This document shows, one piece after another, positions 27,801 to 37,816 of a DNA stretch of 64,000 nt (its first letter is position 1; each line of letters starts with the position of its first letter). Under the pieces are notes generated by a model. The model ran no database searches, was not told where the DNA came from, and was given only the letters and a program-made list of their open reading frames with translations. This DNA is from Cordylochernes scorpioides (Eukaryota > Arthropoda > Arachnida > Pseudoscorpiones > Chernetidae): assembly GCA_030710605.1 (NCBI GenBank), contig CP092880.1, forward strand, positions 352,862 through 416,861. The letters run 5' to 3'. The position numbers were made by a program, and so were the translations under genes.

Positions 27801-29809
27801 TAGCTTAGAGTAAGGGAAACTTCAACAAACCAGTTATTTACAATTACTTGGAGGTTGTTATAAAAGGCTGCTGTTCTACTAGGACCAACTTCCATGAATA
27901 ATAGATGCATTAATGAACCTTCTGATGTTCCAACAATTTTCTTGCAAATGATGCCTGAGATTAGTACTCCATTTTGGATGATTACTCTTGTATCACCTGG
28001 AGTGATCCATTTATATGGGCCATTATCTTCAGCACTATCATGAGCACTATGTTTACGATCCAAGTTAATATTTTCGTTGAGGAGTATACTGAAAAGTTGT
28101 TTTCCAGTCCATAGAGGTTTAGGTTTGATAATGGTTGGCGGAGGAATTACGCCATCCCAATCATTACTTTGAAATAAGATTCTCATCAATTCTCCTTTCT
28201 CGATGAAGACGTCTCTTCTGGTCATCATGAAAACAGCAGTGAGTGTGTCCTGGACGATTCCCATGCAAGGTTTGTTAGCCTGAGGGGCAACGATTTGAGT
28301 GGGAACTAGGGAAAGCTGCTCCACTTCAACCCGAGTGGCTGGGTCTTGGGGAACATGAAGGTTCATCTCATCTCCATCAAAATCGGCGTTGTAGGGCGTG
28401 GTGCAACTAAGATTCATCCGGAAGGTTGAAAAGGGAAGAATTCGGACTTTATGAGCCATCATGGACATCTTGTGCAAAGATGGCTGTCGATTGAACACCA
28501 CCACGTCACCGTTTATCAAACATCTTTCCACGATGTCACCTGTCATCAGGACAAGATCGGAAGAATTCTTATTCATGTGAAGATTTATCCGTTGTCCATT
28601 TTCTCTTATAATGGCGCTTGCTCCTGGAAGTTGGAAGGGTCCGTTTTCTACCAGACGTTGCAACCATTCAATGTTGTACTTGTGAACAGTTTCTGGAATG
28701 GTGAGGGTTTTTGCAATTGAAATGGGAACACCAACTTCATCAATTCTCAAATTGGGGTCTGGAGAGATGACTGTACGTGCAGAGTGATTAACACGTTTAC
28801 CCATGAGATTGGTTCTAATCCTTCCTTCTTTTCCTTTAATACGATCTGCAATGGATTTAATTTTACGTCCATTTTTCGTTATCGCTTCTGGTAGTCCAGG
28901 AACATTACTTTGCATCATGGTAGCTACGTGGTATTGAAGGGCATTTATCTTTTCTCTAACAATAAAGTTAGGAATTTGTTGATTAATTACTCGTTCAACT
29001 TCTTTGTTAGCCTTTATGATATCACGTAATTTCAAGGTAATATCATCATGGCCTAACTTATTTCCACATTTAACTGCTGGCCTAACTGAATGAGGGGCAA
29101 CTGGAATTACCTTCAGAATCATCCATTCTGGTCGAGAAAATGTGGTGTTCATGCCAACAGCTTCGATTGCTGTATCTGACATTTTGCTAAAGATTTCCAG
29201 TATCATTGATGCTGAAATATACATTTTGTTCATTTCATCTTCACAGTTAGGTTTCTTCCATTCAGCGATGAACTCCATTTGCTTTGTCTTGACGCTTGGT
29301 TGATTCTTTCCGCATCCTAGGGAATTCTCAATCAGATTCCCCTTATCATCTATGCTCAATTCGCATTTCTTGACTTTAGAACAGAGTACATGAAGTTGTT
29401 GAAGGCGGTTTTGGCCTTTGAATCTCTCCATGATGGTTTGAATTTTTGCATTCTCCGGTTTAATAAGTAAAGTGGAGCAGTAGAAGCAGATGCATTGGAG
29501 GATTTTGTGAACTGTGCCGATACATCCAGGGTGGAAAATAGGCACAGAAAGTTCAATATGGCCGAAATGTCCAACACATTCTCTATGCTTCTGACGGCAG
29601 GTCGAACAAAGCTCTCCAACAGATATTGAACCTTGTCTGGGATCCATTAATCCACCAGGAATTGGTTTTCCATTTTCCATGAATCCTGGATTTGTAATGG
29701 CAACCACAGACATGGCTTTTATTTGTTCTGGGCTTAGCAGAGAAAATTGAATACTTGTAACATCGCTTTCTCTCATTTGAATTTTCTTCATAGGTTTTTG
29801 CATTTCCAT
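24791..29809 (-). CDS. RNA polymerase II largest subunit (RPB1), intronless, divergent (1672 aa)
   Basis: Catalytic subunit of nuclear RNA polymerase II. The whole protein is one exon. N-terminal zinc sites: C68-x2-C71-x6-C78-x2-H81 and C108-x2-C111 with C149 and C166. Catalytic metal-A loop [10 protein letters not shown] at 474-483 (D476, D478, D480). Bridge helix about 810-845 ([19 protein letters not shown]). Trigger loop near 1066-1095 ([21 protein letters not shown]) with the key histidine H1084. The tail domain from about 1481 has roughly 27 heptads, 10 of them exact YSPTSPS. Length matches the family core, with a shorter tail than usual in animals. Several near-invariant stretches are changed ([13 protein letters not shown] near 770-782, [11 protein letters not shown] near 338), so it evolves fast. 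The last residues ([11 protein letters not shown]) follow a frameshift; see the next entry. Best read as a retrocopy or diverged paralog still under constraint, or the species' own RPB1; its surroundings are all mobile DNA. Confidence 0.95.
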   Translation of the reverse strand: [1672 protein letters not shown]

Positions 29810-30264
29810 TTTTTTATAAGTTTAGATATATTTTTAGTTATTTTCTAAAATAATTATATTTTAAAATATCAAACGAGAGAAAGAGAGATAGAAAGAGAAA
29901 CAAATAATGATAATTAAATAATGAATATATTCATATATTCATTATTTTTAAATCTGTTTTTTTTTAATTACAATAAATATATTTATTTTCAAAATAATTT
30001 TAAAGTAAATATACTATTCTAAGAGCGCGCGCATTAAATGCATTAATTTTCCCCATTATATTACATTTGGCTAATTGATAATTTATAGAAAAAAAATAAT
30101 AATATGCATGTTGCACACACAATAATAATTTAAATATAGAATTTCGTGAAATATATTCCAATAGATGGTTCTAGTTCAAATTACCTCATTTTTTTTCGTT
30201 TAAAATATTTATTTACATTGCATAGATGATAAGGCTTATTTTGTATAATAAAATTATACATGTA
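29810..30264. other. AT-rich region upstream of RPB1
   Basis: About 450 bp before the RPB1 start codon. It may hold its promoter, but I see no defined TATA or initiator element. A short purine-rich stretch (gagagaaagagagatagaa) lies near 29874-29895. Confidence 0.3.
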
Positions 30265-30266
30265 TA

Positions 30267-31195
30267 CAAGGTGGGGTCAATAAATAAGGTGAATTATAAT
30301 TTATTTTAAAAAATAAGAACGATATTAAAAAATTAAGACTTGATTTATTTAAAATAATCACCTTGGCTTTCTATACATCGTCTCCATCGTTCTGGCAACT
30401 TGTAAATACCCTCTTTATAGGCACTCTCAGGAAGCGTGTGAAAAAAATCTTGCACCACTTTCTGGACATCTTCATCCGAGTCAAATCGCTTTCCCTTTAA
30501 CTCCTTCTTTAGTATTCTAAAAAGGAAATAGTCAGAGGGGGCTAGGTCTGGACTATATGCAGGATGTTCTAAAACTTCAAAACCTAATTTAATGATTGTA
30601 GATACAGTTTTACATGATGTATGCGGCCTTGCATTATCATGAAGGAAGAGAACACCTTTACTAAGCTTCCCTCTTCTTTTGTTTCTTATACCGGGCTTTA
30701 GCTTATTTACAAGAATGTCACAATAAAGGTCGCTGTTCATACGTTGCCTTGAGGATAAAAAATCAAGACAGATTGGTCCATCAACATCCCAAAAAATTGT
30801 TAACAAAACTTTACCGGCCGAACGTTGAGACCTGATTTTTTATTTATTTATTTTTCGTCCATTTTTGAACTCGTTAACCCATTTATAAATTTTTTTTTTT
30901 GAGACAAACAAGACTCACCATAGATATTTTTCATTCTTTGGCATATTTGAGATGTTTGAATACCTTCTGCATTCAAGAAACGAATAACTGCACGTGGTTC
31001 AAGCGTGGTGCAATCCTTCAGGGGAGCTTCCATTTTAGTTTATTTATAAGTCTCGCGCCGCACGTGGGAAAAAAGAACAGAACACCTTAAATAGTCTCTC
31101 GATGTTATATTTTAATATTCTGTGGTTTAAATTATTTTTGCTTTTTTAATTTTTAAGAAATAAGATAATTCACCTTATTTATTGATCCCCCCTTG
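30267..31195 (-). mobile_element. Mariner element, internally deleted
   Basis: 929 bp with about 30-bp terminal inverted repeats (caaggtggggtcaataaata at the left, caaggggggatcaataaata on the opposite strand at the right) and TA duplications at 30265-30266 and 31196-31197. A full mariner is about 1.3 kb, so 350-400 bp are missing from the middle of the transposase. Confidence 0.9.
30345..31033 (-). pseudogene. Mariner transposase remnant
   Basis: The N-terminal part (30848-31033) has the helix-turn-helix region (CTTLEPRAVIRFLNAEGIQ), and the C-terminal part (30345-30806) has HDNARPHTS and YSPDLAPSDYFLF, the last two carboxylates of the D,D34D triad, and ends WRRCIESQGDYFK. The segment between, including part of the linker and the region before the first catalytic D, is deleted and an A/T-rich join is out of frame. 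Inactive. Confidence 0.88.
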
Positions 31196-31365
31196 TATTT
31201 TAGGTTTAAGTAATTTTTGTGATTAGATATATAGTAATATTTTACAGTAGAAAATTACTTCAAATAAAATATCTAAACTTGATGCAATAGTACGTCATCT
31301 GCTATTAAAAAGGTAAACTATTTATAACGCATGTTTCTTTTTAAAATAAAGCAATAAAGTAGATA

Positions 31366-31540
31366 CAGTAGAGCTTCCATTGAGAGGATGCCTAAAATCG
31401 TAGCTTAACCCGTCTCTCCAAGAGGCAGTCTCTTATTAAAGGTCCATTAGAGATTCTTTAATATCAATTAGAATCTCCAATGAGAGACCACCTACAAGAG
31501 AAACAGGTTGAGTCATGTTTTTAGGTGGTCTCTCTTAAGA
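31366..31540 (+). mobile_element. Pogo/Tigger-like MITE, one end only
   Basis: Starts after TA with cagtagagcttccattgag, typical of pogo-group ends. The opposite terminal repeat is missing. An inverted copy is at 61810-62005 and a shorter part at 62395-62480. Contains an internal pair agagaccaccta ... taggtggtctct that could form a hairpin. Confidence 0.55.
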
Positions 31541-31595
31541 GACTATTTACATATATTAAAATCAACATTTTCTTACTGTTACGTTTAATTACTGC

Positions 31596-31945
31596 TAATC
31601 TCTATATATTAAAATGAATGTGTGTATGTCTGTCTATTTGGCAATTATTAATTGGACTGAGCGAGTATTGTGAGTTTCATTATTCTATATGGTCTGGAAG
31701 CATATTAAAATTAAATATACAAAATTTGAAAGGAAATTCGGAAATTTGTCCGTTCTTGGCCAACCTGACAACCCAGAAGTTTGAAAATTGGTCAGTTAGC
31801 ATTGTCATCAGGTTTGAACATGCGTACCAAATTTCATATTTCTAGGTGCCCTATAAGTATATTAATAAAAATTGATTACAAGATTTGGCGACAGACATCC
31901 AGACAGACAGACATGGAGGCAAGTTAAATACAAGCTTTTAAATAA
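31596..31945 (+). mobile_element. Helitron-like 5' end relic
   Basis: Starts TCTCTATATATTAAAATG with the usual TGT-rich start; a copy in the opposite orientation is at 61440-61770 and a partial one at 62530-62640. No CTAG hairpin end could be paired with it. Confidence 0.5.
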
Positions 31946-32140
31946 AAAAGTGGACCAATCTCAAAGAATCTCTGGAGAAACGTCTCCACATATACTCTCT
32001 CCCACACTACTCTCAAAGAAATACATATATTTATATTCACTCAACACCACAGAATAAATTAAGTCACAGATTAATTCAATCACAGAATGAAAATTAATAT
32101 TTTAAATAATTAACATCAACATTAATAATAGTTCGCTTAA

Positions 32141-32725
32141 TCTATATTAATAAAATGGAAATTTCATAAGTGGTGTTCGCTAAAAACTTTCGTTACAATG
32201 CATCAATTTCGACCAAATTTTCAACATTTATGTAAAACGAGATGGAGCAGGTTTTGCTTAACATCAAAATATTTTTCCTAACATTAACATGCGTAACTTC
32301 GCTGTTATCGATTAAATACAACAAAAAATCAACAGAGTTAATTTTATTTATATATAAATACAAAAAAAAAAAAATTCAGCAATTCATTCAACTCAATCTA
32401 AAAATATATTCAAAACAAGCAATTTTAAGATAACACCATATGTAAAACAGTCGGCCGAGAAAACAACAACGATATTACATCTTTCTCACATATTCACACA
32501 CAATCTTGATTAATAATTAAAACTAATCTTTAACATTGTTTATTATACTTCAACTTTTATTTCTACATTTGTTTTTAAATATTATATAAATATATGATGT
32601 AACGAATTATATTATCATTATTATCATAATATTCTGTGTGTTCCCGAATATTATTATCAAAAATATTCGTTAGGCAAACTTTCACTCGGATAAAACCCGG
32701 GCGAAGCCGGGTACACATCCGCTAG
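32141..32725 (+). mobile_element. Non-autonomous Helitron (family B)
   Basis: TCTATATTAATAAAATGG start; ends with the hairpin cccgggcgaagccggg and then ...ccgctag, between A and T. It is inserted in the sequence cgcttaa/ttacac, whose uninterrupted form is seen at 39715-39730. Same family as 44020-44405. Confidence 0.8.
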
Positions 32726-33606
32726 TTACACCTATAATATAAATATTTATATAATAACTGCTCTAATTTGAAATATTTGGTAGGTTTTATTTATTTATAC
32801 ATTTTCATTTTTAGATATAACTGATCTAATTCGTCGTTTAAAATAACTGCTCTTGAAATATTTGGTATGCTTTATTTATTTATATATTTTTCATTTTTAG
32901 ATATAACTGATCTAATTCGCCGTTTAAAATAACTGCTCTAATTCGAAATATTTGATATGTTTTATTTGTGTTCACTCTATTTCTATTTATTTGAAGTATT
33001 ATAATTTCCATGTTTCAAAAACCTATTTCAAAAAGGTCGTTAGAAATATGTAAGGCCTGAAATAGCTTTACATGCGAACATTTATGATGCCAAGCGTAGC
33101 TTAATGGTTAGGCGTGCGGCTTCGCACAACCTTGGTTCGAAACTTAGCCTGGGTGGTTTTTTTTTATATTATTGAAGCAAAGTTTTTTTTACAGTACCAA
33201 AATTTCCATACATAGGTAAAAAAAATACGAGGAAAACGATAGGGTATTTTAAATTATATATAAATTAAATATTAAAACTATATATTCAAATTATTCTGCT
33301 TAGCTCATGAACAGCGCCCTCTATCAAGGTTATAAATACGTTTAAAATCGATATCTTCTCAAAATATTATTAATAATATTTCGCTTAATAATTAGAATAC
33401 TTGATCTAAATCGAAATATTTATAGACGCTCGCTCGATTTGAAGATTTACACATGTGTATATCGTAACTAATCTGACTGTAAAGTTTGGAGCGGGACGTT
33501 TCACAAGAGTGACATCCACGGCGCCAAATTTATAATTGTAACGAATAGTGTTTGAATAAAACATTTAATCAGGTAAACCCGGGCATTGCCCGGGTCATTC
33601 GTCTAG
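32726..33606 (+). mobile_element. Helitron copy (family C), 3' part
   Basis: Ends with the perfect hairpin cccgggcattgcccggg and tcattcgtctag. Homologous to 39452-40606. Its 5' part runs upstream of the family B insertion and its start is unclear. Confidence 0.7.
33091..33160 (+). tRNA. tRNA-like sequence inside Helitron
   Basis: A box tagcttaatggtt and B box ggttcgaaac with tRNA spacing, followed by a T run. The acceptor stem does not pair, so it is a degenerate tRNA or SINE head. A second copy with an 8-nt insertion-like change is at 40082-40158. Confidence 0.45.
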
Positions 33607-33898
33607 TCTATATATATAAAAATGAATGTTTGTATGTTTGTTGGTTTGTATGCTCGGTATACAAATTCGCAGTAGTTCACTAATTCAAACCAAAATTTCC
33701 ATACATAGGTAAAAAATAACGGGGATGACGATAGGCTATTTTAAAAAATATATAAATCAATTATTAAAACTATATATCAAATTATTCGACTTAGCTCACG
33801 AGCAGCGCCCTCTATCAAGTACTAAAAGGTTATAAATACGTTTTAAATCTAAATCTTCTCAATATTTTATTATTAATAGTTCGCTTAATAACACATAT

Positions 33899-34271
33899 TG
33901 TCACAGTAATGAAGGTGACGAGTCGTTTGGGTAGAATAAAATAATAATTTATTAGATGACTTTAAATAGTTAATAAGTTTGAGGGATAAAAAGAAATAGA
34001 GGTAAACTAAGTTAAATGGATAAAAATAATGGTAAATTAAGGAAGTAATGTCAGAGACCCAAACGGCTGGCGTTCCGCTACACCCCTCAAGATGGCGACT
34101 ATTGTTTACAAACTTGCCGCCTAGCGCGCCCGCCATCTATCGGAGCTTAGGTACATAACACTTGCCGAGCTGACAGCGCGCGCCACCTATCGGGGCTTAG
34201 GTACATAACATTCGCCAAGCTGCCGATGTATTATTTACAGTTACAAGCTATGTACATTTTTGGTTATGACA
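33899..34271 (-). repeat. Gypsy 3' LTR
   Basis: TGTCACAG ... TTATGACA ends on the plus strand (TGTCATAA start on the minus strand). The segment gcgcgcc(a/c)...atctatcgg is duplicated inside it. Confidence 0.9.
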
Positions 34272-34336
34272 TTACTCCCCTTTTCAAAAATAAGCAGCGA
34301 CCCGCTGCTTAAAAAAAAAAATTCTACACTATGTGA

Positions 34337-37300
34337 TCAGTCCTGTGTTTGTTCTTCTGGGCTTCTGTATGGTTTCATCCGCAGGACGTGGACGATGTCT
34401 TTGATATTCCGTTGTCGGGGTCTCCTCTCCAAGGCCTCTACTTCATAAGTTACTTCAGACAGTTGTCTCACAACTTTATAGGGGCCGAAGTATCTTTTAA
34501 GTAGCTTCTCCGACAGTCCTTGTTTACGCACAGGTGTGTACACCCACACAAGGTCTTCCGTGCGGTACTGGACAGGTCTGTGGCTTTTGTCGTATCGAGA
34601 TTTGTCTTTTTCTTGCGCCTTTAAGATGTTCAAACGGGCCAGCTGGCGTGCGTCCTCGGCATTTGTGACCAAACTCTCCACGTAGTCTTCCAGATTGGCT
34701 TCCTCTCTATACGTCAGGATGGTGTCCAATGGGGTCTCGACATCGCGTCCGTGTACAAGATAGAAAGGGCTAAACCCGGTGGTTTCCTGTTTGGCGGTGT
34801 TATAGGCAAAAGTTACGTAAGGGAGAACTGAATCCCAGTTTCTTTGGTCTACATCAACATACATAGACAGCATGTCACCAAGTGTCTTGTTGAGTCTCTC
34901 GGTCAGGCCATTTGTCTGGGGGTGGTAGGCAGAAGTAAAGCGATGTGCGGTTCCACAGAGGTTGTTAATATCCCGAATTGTGTGGGATATAAACGTTCGA
35001 CCTCGGTCTGAAATCAATTCTCTGGGGGCTCCATGTTTGAGGATCACGTCTTCTACTATAAATTTTCCAACTTCTTCCGAACTTCCATTTGGTATGGCTT
35101 TGGTCATAGCATACCTTGTTAGATAGTCTGTCGCGACCACGGTCCATTTATTGCCATCGTTCGAGGTAGGGAATCTTCCTAACAAATCTATCCCTATTTT
35201 CTCAAAAGGTCGGGATACCGGCGGAATTGGCACAAGTTGTCCTGGTGGACGTTCGGTAGAACCTTTTCGCCGTTGACATTCTCGACAATGTGCCACATAT
35301 TGTCGCACAGATCTATGCAAGCCGGGCCAGAAATACTTTCTTCTAACGCGGTCGTATGTTTTGGCAAATCCCAGGTGTCCCGCCATTGGTGCATCGTGGG
35401 CTTCCCTCAAAATGTCAACCCTCATTTGTTTGGGCACTACTAAGAGCCAAGGTTTGCCCATGGGATCGTAGTTTTTGCGGTAGAGGATGCCGTCGATTAT
35501 TTTGTATCCACTTTTGGAATCAATTTCCTGAATTATTTTTTTGGTCTGGACATCGCTTCTTTGCTCTTTTCCTATGTCGGTAATTGAAGACAATTCTGGT
35601 ATGTTATCTTCGCTGGATTGGGGGAGAGGACTTCTTGAGAGGCAATCCGCATCTTGGTGTCTTTTACCATTCTTATACACAATAGATATGTCGAACTCTT
35701 GAAGTCGCAAGGCCCATCTGGCTAGCCTTCCCGATGGATCCTTTACATTAGCTAGCCAACACAGGGAATGATGGTCGGAGACGACGGTGAAGTGTTTTCC
35801 AAACAAATATGGTCTGAACTTGTAAATAGCCCAAACTACAGCTAGGCATTCCCTCTCCGTCGTGGAATAATTTCTTTCTGCGGCGTTAAGTGTTCTTGAT
35901 GCATAGGCGATAGGCTTTTCTTTTCCTTCTACCAGTTGGGTCAACACTGCTCCGACGCCATATCCACTCGCGTCGGTATGTACAAGTGTCTCAGCATCTT
36001 CCTTAAAATGGCCAAGCACAGGATCGGTAGTTAGGGCTGATTTTAATATTTGGAAAGATTGTTCTTGTTCGTTAGACCAAAAGAACTTCACGTTATTCCT
36101 CAGGAGGTCGTGCAACGGCTTTGCTTTATTTGCAAAATCTTTCACAAATCGCCTGTAATATGAACACAACCCCATGAAGCTTCTTACTTCAGTTGTTGTT
36201 TTTGGAGTCGGGAAATTTGTAATTGCTTCGATTTTGTCGGGATCAGGGCGAATGCCGCTTTCTGTAACCAGATGTCCTAACACTTTGATTTCTCTTGACC
36301 CAAAACGGCACTTCTCATGATTAATACACAGGCCTGCTTGCTGGATGCATCTGAGAACTTTCCCTAGGCGTTCAATATGTTCTTTAAAGGATGTAGCATA
36401 AACAATTATATCGTCTAAATAACAAAGACAAATTGTCCATTTCAATCCTGCTAGTAGCTTGTCCATCATTCTTTCGAATGTTGCCGGTGCGTTGCATAAA
36501 CCGAAGGGCATCACCCGGAACTCATATAAGCCATCAGGGGTGATGAAAGCTGTCTTCTCCCGATCTTCCTCGTCGATTTCTATCTGCCAGTATCCTGTAC
36601 GTAGATCCATGCTGGAAAAGAATTTAGCTCCTGTTAAGCTATCCAAAACATCATCATTTCTAGGTAAAGGATACACATCCTTTTTGGTGACCTTGTTAAG
36701 CTTTCGGTAGTCTACACAAAATCTCCAGGACCCATCTTTCTTTTTAACCAAAACTACTGGGGACGACCAAGGACTTTCGGACGGTTGTACAATTCCCATC
36801 TTCATCATTTTATCGACTTCACTTTGTATAGCTCGTCTTTCGACAGGAGACACCCGGTATGGTCGTTGTTTAATAGGACGGCTGTCTGAAGTGTCGATTT
36901 TATGTTTCACATTGGAGGTTGTACTGAATGATTTTCTATCAAAATCAAAAACTTCTGAGTACTTTTCTAAACATTCTGCAATCATTGACTTTTGTTCTTC
37001 GTTTAATCTCTCGTCTACCAGAGATAAGATTTGTTGGCGTCTATCTTCATTCTTAATGTTTGATTGAGTTTTATCGTCTTCAGCTGTGTCAACACTGTAG
37101 ATTCCGCTACTTCCAATTTTCCTCAAGTATCCTACAAGCATACCAGCTGGGATTATTTGATTCTGAGAAGTCCCATTAGTTACCCATATCTCCCCTCTGC
37201 CGTGATGGAAGTTAATTATGGATGATGGTATGACCAATTCTTTTTTTAAGATGAGATCTTTGCTTCCTTCTATCATTAGATCTTTTCCACCTCGAATATC

Positions 37301-37735
37301 TTCGTTAATAACCGTGATTTTCTTAATTGAGCGAGCTGGAACAAAACAGTCTTCTAACGCATGTGTAGGCAGATCTTCTTCTAGGCCGTCGTTCACACTT
37401 TCCTTCAAATGTATTTCACCTCTTCCGCAATCAATCACTGCACTTGTGGCTCGAAAGAAATCAAGACCAAGTATTATGTGATGGCTACATTCAGAGAAGA
37501 CAACAAAAGTAAAATAAATCTCAAGTTCTTCAATTGACACTTTTAAGTTGCATCGTCCCAGAGTTTCGATGTGTTTCCTATTGGCGACTCTCAGTACAGG
37601 CCCTTTTTCTGCAAAGAACGGAATTTTCAAATATCGGCGAAAACTTTCCGAGATTACGGAATAATCGGCTCCAGAATCGACTAAGGCCTCAACATTCTGT
37701 CCATTTATGGTGATAACAACGTAGTTCCGTTTCAT
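34337..37735 (-). CDS. Gypsy Pol (protease, RT, RNase H, integrase)
   Basis: 1132 codons are shown from the first ATG (37735), but translation should enter by -1 frameshift from gag, as the frame is open back through the gag stop. Protease ALVDSGADYSVIS at about 14-26; RT with FSSMDLRTGYWQI, FGLCNAPATFERMM and catalytic YLDD near 438; RNase H from about 583 (VHTDASGYGVGAVL); integrase zinc finger near 779 (HDAPMAGHLG ... HCRECQRRKG); integrase core near 846 (IGIDLLGRFP), 908 (SDRGRTFIS) and the following HPQTNGLTERLNK. No chromodomain is obvious; the C-terminus is IKDIVHVLRMKPY. No stops or frameshifts. Copies and integrates the element. Confidence 0.95.
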   Translation of the reverse strand: MKRNYVVITINGQNVEALVDSGADYSVISESFRRYLKIPFFAEKGPVLRVANRKHIETLGRCNLKVSIEELEIYFTFVVFSECSHHIILGLDFFRATSAVIDCGRGEIHLKESVNDGLEEDLPTHALEDCFVPARSIKKITVINEDIRGGKDLMIEGSKDLILKKELVIPSSIINFHHGRGEIWVTNGTSQNQIIPAGMLVGYLRKIGSSGIYSVDTAEDDKTQSNIKNEDRRQQILSLVDERLNEEQKSMIAECLEKYSEVFDFDRKSFSTTSNVKHKIDTSDSRPIKQRPYRVSPVERRAIQSEVDKMMKMGIVQPSESPWSSPVVLVKKKDGSWRFCVDYRKLNKVTKKDVYPLPRNDDVLDSLTGAKFFSSMDLRTGYWQIEIDEEDREKTAFITPDGLYEFRVMPFGLCNAPATFERMMDKLLAGLKWTICLCYLDDIIVYATSFKEHIERLGKVLRCIQQAGLCINHEKCRFGSREIKVLGHLVTESGIRPDPDKIEAITNFPTPKTTTEVRSFMGLCSYYRRFVKDFANKAKPLHDLLRNNVKFFWSNEQEQSFQILKSALTTDPVLGHFKEDAETLVHTDASGYGVGAVLTQLVEGKEKPIAYASRTLNAAERNYSTTERECLAVVWAIYKFRPYLFGKHFTVVSDHHSLCWLANVKDPSGRLARWALRLQEFDISIVYKNGKRHQDADCLSRSPLPQSSEDNIPELSSITDIGKEQRSDVQTKKIIQEIDSKSGYKIIDGILYRKNYDPMGKPWLLVVPKQMRVDILREAHDAPMAGHLGFAKTYDRVRRKYFWPGLHRSVRQYVAHCRECQRRKGSTERPPGQLVPIPPVSRPFEKIGIDLLGRFPTSNDGNKWTVVATDYLTRYAMTKAIPNGSSEEVGKFIVEDVILKHGAPRELISDRGRTFISHTIRDINNLCGTAHRFTSAYHPQTNGLTERLNKTLGDMLSMYVDVDQRNWDSVLPYVTFAYNTAKQETTGFSPFYLVHGRDVETPLDTILTYREEANLEDYVESLVTNAEDARQLARLNILKAQEKDKSRYDKSHRPVQYRTEDLVWVYTPVRKQGLSEKLLKRYFGPYKVVRQLSEVTYEVEALERRPRQRNIKDIVHVLRMKPYRSPEEQTQD

Positions 37736-37774
37736 GTTCGCAGTTATAATAGGGGGAGGATTTCTACTATCGTC

Positions 37775-37816
37775 AGCGGCCTTGCCTCCAGTCTCGGTCG
37801 CTCTTCTTAGTTTCCC
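37775..37816 (-). promoter_or_regulatory. Programmed -1 frameshift site between gag and pol
   Basis: On the minus strand the heptamer G GGA AAC (37810-37816) lies in the gag frame directly before the gag stop TAA (37807-37809). Slippage by -1 enters the open pol frame. Seven nt after the heptamer, agcgacc (37796-37802) can pair with ggccgct (37775-37781) with one mismatch, around a 14-nt loop. Confidence 0.75.
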
